Below are positions 62,633-64,000 of a DNA stretch of 64,000 nucleotides, piece after piece (position 1 is the stretch's first letter; the number at the start of each line of letters is the position of its first letter). The notes under the pieces are model-generated. The model made no database searches. It saw only the letters and a list, made by a program, of their open reading frames with translations, and was not told the origin of the DNA. The stretch is taken from contig CAZARI010000001.1 of the NCBI GenBank assembly GCA_964487545.1, positions 62,001-126,000 on the forward strand. Direction: 5' to 3'. Origin of the DNA: SKUL01 sp964487545 (GTDB taxonomy: Bacteria > Bacteroidota > Bacteroidia > Flavobacteriales_D > SKUL01). Position numbers and translations under genes: made by a program.

Positions 62633-63556
62633 ATGAGAGTATGGTTGAATCAATTATCGCGATATACTTTTCACAGTTGGTACCGGCTTCATAAAATCGT
62701 GCACCGTTATCTCCTGGATCACATTCGTGTAGATGGAACGGTGAATCTTTGCATCGAGGGATTGCACTTTAAGATGTTTTCGCACGGCGACGACGGCATT
62801 GTTGATGCGCTGTATTTTTCGCCCGAAAATTATGGCGAATACGAAGAAGTGAATCTATTTGGTTCGCTCGCAAAAAAATCGAAAGTTATTTTTGATGTTG
62901 GCGCCAACACGGGTTTGTATAGCATTGTTTCAAAACTGTCGAACCCCTCCTCTACCGTTTATGCATTTGAACCCTACGACACCAATTTGAAACGGTTAAA
63001 AAAGAATGCTTCACTCAACGGGGTTAGTGATATTGAAGTCATTGCGCAAGCGGTGGGCAACAGCACCGAAAAACTGGACTTTGCCGTTCCGGAATCTGCG
63101 CAGGTGTGTGATGTACTTTCGGCAGACGTAGCGTTTACCGAACAATTTACCGAGACCTACAACGGATTTAAAACCGTGAAAGTGCCGCAAACCCGGCTCG
63201 ATACTTTTGTAGAAGACCACAACCTGCGGGGAGTCGATCTGATGAAAATCGATGTTGAAAACTTTGAGCTCGAAGTGCTGACAGGCGCCAAAGAAATGGT
63301 GGCCGAGCACAAACCGGTGATCATGGCCGAGATGTTTGTCGATGAATCGCGAAAAAAGTTTTTCAATAACCACCTGAAACCACTCGGTTATTTTTGCTAT
63401 TTAATTGGAAAAAAAGGCCTGTTTCGCTCCACCGAGCTGGTCAACAACCCCGACTGCCGCAATTACCTTTTTTCATGCAGGAAAAGTTCCTCGCCTTATC
63501 TGTCCTATTCGGAACCCGAACGCATTGCCAGCGAACTGACTTCGGCGCATGAATAA
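62633..63556 (+). CDS. FkbM family SAM-dependent methyltransferase
   Basis: A 307-residue methyltransferase. The SAM site reads VIFDVGANTGLYSIV near residue 85 and VYAFEPYDTNLKRLKKN near 110; the FkbM hallmark VDLMKIDVENFELEVLTGAKEMV lies near 203. Enzymes of this family usually O-methylate sugars or polyketides; the target is unknown here. The -7-like box TACATTCG ends 6 bases before the ATG. It diverges from ccmB across 185 bases without other features. Confidence 0.9.
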   Translation: MRVWLNQLSRYTFHSWYRLHKIVHRYLLDHIRVDGTVNLCIEGLHFKMFSHGDDGIVDALYFSPENYGEYEEVNLFGSLAKKSKVIFDVGANTGLYSIVSKLSNPSSTVYAFEPYDTNLKRLKKNASLNGVSDIEVIAQAVGNSTEKLDFAVPESAQVCDVLSADVAFTEQFTETYNGFKTVKVPQTRLDTFVEDHNLRGVDLMKIDVENFELEVLTGAKEMVAEHKPVIMAEMFVDESRKKFFNNHLKPLGYFCYLIGKKGLFRSTELVNNPDCRNYLFSCRKSSSPYLSYSEPERIASELTSAHE

Positions 63557-63800
63557 AATTGCAGATTGAATTTCACTAGTTTAGGCGCTCTTCACTCCTG
63601 ACTATCAAGCTTTACCGACATTTAAAACTGCTTTTGCAAAATCGTGGTGCAACCTTAAATGGGTTTATTCGTTCATATTGACCGTCTTGTATTGATAATT
63701 TTCGATGAAGGCGTTTTTATTACATATAAAAGAACGTTAACTTTAGACCAAAACAACATTTAAGCGTCATAACTATTAACCTCATTTATACTTTAGGATT

Positions 63801-64000
63801 ATGTTCAGAAATTTAATTGTTGGCGGATTGCTCTTATTCGCCACCTTTACGTACGCTCAGAATATAGCTATCAACACCACTGGCAACGCGCCACACAATT
63901 CTGCCATGCTCGACATTACCGCAAACAACCGCGGATTGCTCATCCCACGGATGACATTGGTCCAAAGAAACAACATTGCCGCGCCAGCCACTGGGCTGTT
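63801..64000 (+). CDS. start of a secreted surface protein (tail-fibre-type N-terminus), truncated by the window
   Basis: The first 66 codons are present. A signal peptide (MFRNLIVGGLLLFATFTYAQ) is followed by NIAINTTGNAPHNSAMLDIT, then NNRGLLIPRMTLVQRNN, IAAPATGL. This opening is characteristic of Bacteroidota surface proteins that often end in a tail-fibre/S74 chaperone domain. The rest runs off the window, so the full domain content is unknown. The 244 bases before it hold no ORF; AT content rises toward the start. Confidence 0.75.
   Translation, partial: MFRNLIVGGLLLFATFTYAQNIAINTTGNAPHNSAMLDITANNRGLLIPRMTLVQRNNIAAPATGL

Overview
The window is a stretch of chromosome from a member of the Bacteroidota, probably Flavobacteriales or a near relative. 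Supporting signs are a PorP/SprF protein and a secreted giant with a type IX secretion (T9SS) type B C-terminus, a second protein with a T9SS type A-like tail, a BamA/TamA-family outer-membrane protein, ribosomal protein S16 with a long acidic tail, an exonuclease-DnaE fusion, bacillithiol deacetylase BshB1, small lipoproteins with Bacteroidota-style signal peptides, and -7 elements of the form TAnnTTTG. Assignment below phylum is inference. Genes are densely packed and many pairs share a 4-base start/stop overlap.

Layout. 1-5.8 kb: end of a BamA/TamA-type protein, then a convergent Mre11/Rad50-like (SbcD/YhaN-type) nuclease pair. 5.9-12 kb: tRNA-Asp, a DUF58 protein, thioredoxin and DnaE. 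12-18 kb: a DUF1571 protein with a LysM-like insert, an HD phosphohydrolase, the rpsP-rimM-trmN6 operon, a lipoprotein and a saccharopine dehydrogenase-like enzyme. 18.2-22.7 kb: a four-gene envelope locus (DUF4476, TPR-CsgG lipoprotein, two LPP20-like lipoproteins). 22.7-28.2 kb: DUF423, pckA, rsmE coupled to a small lipoprotein and a DUF4159 protein, a bile-acid-type symporter and a PepSY-like secreted protein. 28.2-35.1 kb: hisS-hutH-hydrolase (translationally coupled), ettA with a coupled 28-residue membrane peptide, and rimK with its partner protease. 35.3-41.4 kb: a 1697-residue SprB-repeat protein coupled to PorP/SprF.

41.5-46.7 kb looks like an accessory, AT-richer segment: TauE/SafE permease, an ars operon (arsR-arsM-arsC) in which the Acr3 arsenite exporter survives only as its last ~31 codons, three short envelope or secreted ORFs, and an IS1595-family element whose right end cuts the C-terminus of a lost S74/tail-fibre-type surface protein. 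46.8-64 kb returns to core-like content: a T9SS cargo-like protein, an ACMSD-type decarboxylase, tRNA-His, a GT4 glycosyltransferase coupled to a formyltransferase/propeller fusion, bshB1, Maf, a UbiA prenyltransferase, a diheme cytochrome c, a KdsC-like phosphatase, a DUF2520 protein, a ccmB-C-D-E-F cytochrome c maturation operon with a CXXXY-type CcmE, an FkbM methyltransferase and the start of another surface protein.

Most of the window is well explained by known families. The best candidates for something undescribed are the CsgG/LPP20/DUF4476 envelope locus, the 28-residue peptide coupled to ettA, the hisS-hutH coupling and the recurrent promoter-abutting start codons that suggest leaderless mRNAs. 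No CRISPR array, prophage or rRNA operon was seen.
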